29,113 bases of DNA from W589 sp964611805 (GTDB lineage Bacteria > Chloroflexota > Dehalococcoidia > Dehalococcoidales > Fen-1064). The stretch lies in NCBI GenBank assembly GCA_964611805.1, contig CAZTBG010000026.1:1-29113 (forward strand). The letters run 5' to 3'. The notes under the pieces were generated by a model. It was not told the DNA's origin, searched no databases, and worked only from the letters and a program-made list of their open reading frames with translations. The position numbers were made by a program, and so were the translations under genes. Below are positions 29,036 to 29,113 of the stretch, in pieces (within the stretch, counting starts at the first letter, position 1; every line of letters starts with the position of its first letter).

Positions 29036-29113
29036 TATTTCATTTTTCCTGACTATTCCCATTACTTGTTTGTTCTTCAAGGCAAAGGGCACTGGATATT
29101 TGCTGTTGAGCCT

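Overview
The window looks like part of the chromosome of an anaerobic bacterium that uses the Wood-Ljungdahl pathway. A Dehalococcoidia-like member of Chloroflexota is my best guess, but this is inferred from gene content and no marker gene was aligned. The grounds are a MetV-MetF pair, a CooC-like nickel-insertion ATPase, a MobB protein, a System I (Ccm) cytochrome c maturation operon whose CcmE carries the CxxxY motif, many Fe-S proteins and a multihaem cytochrome. Genes are tightly packed with moderately high GC. The exception is 6.4-10.0 kb, which is visibly AT-rich.

Layout. 0-2.6 kb: a GAF-domain protein (minus) diverges from mutL (plus). 2.65-6.2 kb: a minus-strand cluster of cofactor and housekeeping genes (yggS, an IscU-like scaffold, mobB, a radical SAM gene and a CooC-like ATPase), partly joined by 1-4 base overlaps. 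6.29 kb: tRNA-Pro(GGG). 6.36-10.08 kb: a small genomic island bounded by a 43-bp direct repeat of the tRNA 3' half. It carries an LRR-Roco GTPase gene, a DUF3795 gene, three copies of a GC-rich hairpin repeat and one internal attachment-site-like copy. 10.1-15.8 kb: a minus-strand ccm operon (ccmE, ccmF, a membrane-anchored beta-domain protein, ccmA, ccmB, ccmC, ccmD). 16.1-19.4 kb: a plus-strand extracytoplasmic redox module, consisting of a two-domain rhodanese lipoprotein, an 11-haem lipoprotein cytochrome interrupted by an in-frame TGA, and a Tat-exported 4x[4Fe-4S] protein.

19.5-20.6 kb holds two CsoR/CstR-family repressors and two perfect palindromic operators. One operator covers the metV promoter. 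The other sits on a promoter that appears to make only a short, terminated RNA. 20.6-22.5 kb: metV, metF and a broken response-regulator gene. 22.6-25.6 kb: a methyltransferase, ferredoxin, thioredoxin, J-domain protein and CoA-disulfide-reductase-like flavoprotein. 25.7-27.0 kb: an SDR and a DUF488 protein. 27.3-29.0 kb: an ABC-2 type exporter.

How it fits together (inference). The ccm operon would mature the multihaem cytochrome next door. The rhodanese, the His-lacking CsoR-family repressors and the CoA-disulfide-reductase-like enzyme suggest a sulfane-sulfur theme. The CstR-type operator on metV would tie that signal to C1 metabolism. The most notable observations are the probable selenocysteine codon in the cytochrome, the recombinase-less tRNA-Pro island with cassette-like repeats, and the operator-controlled short RNA.
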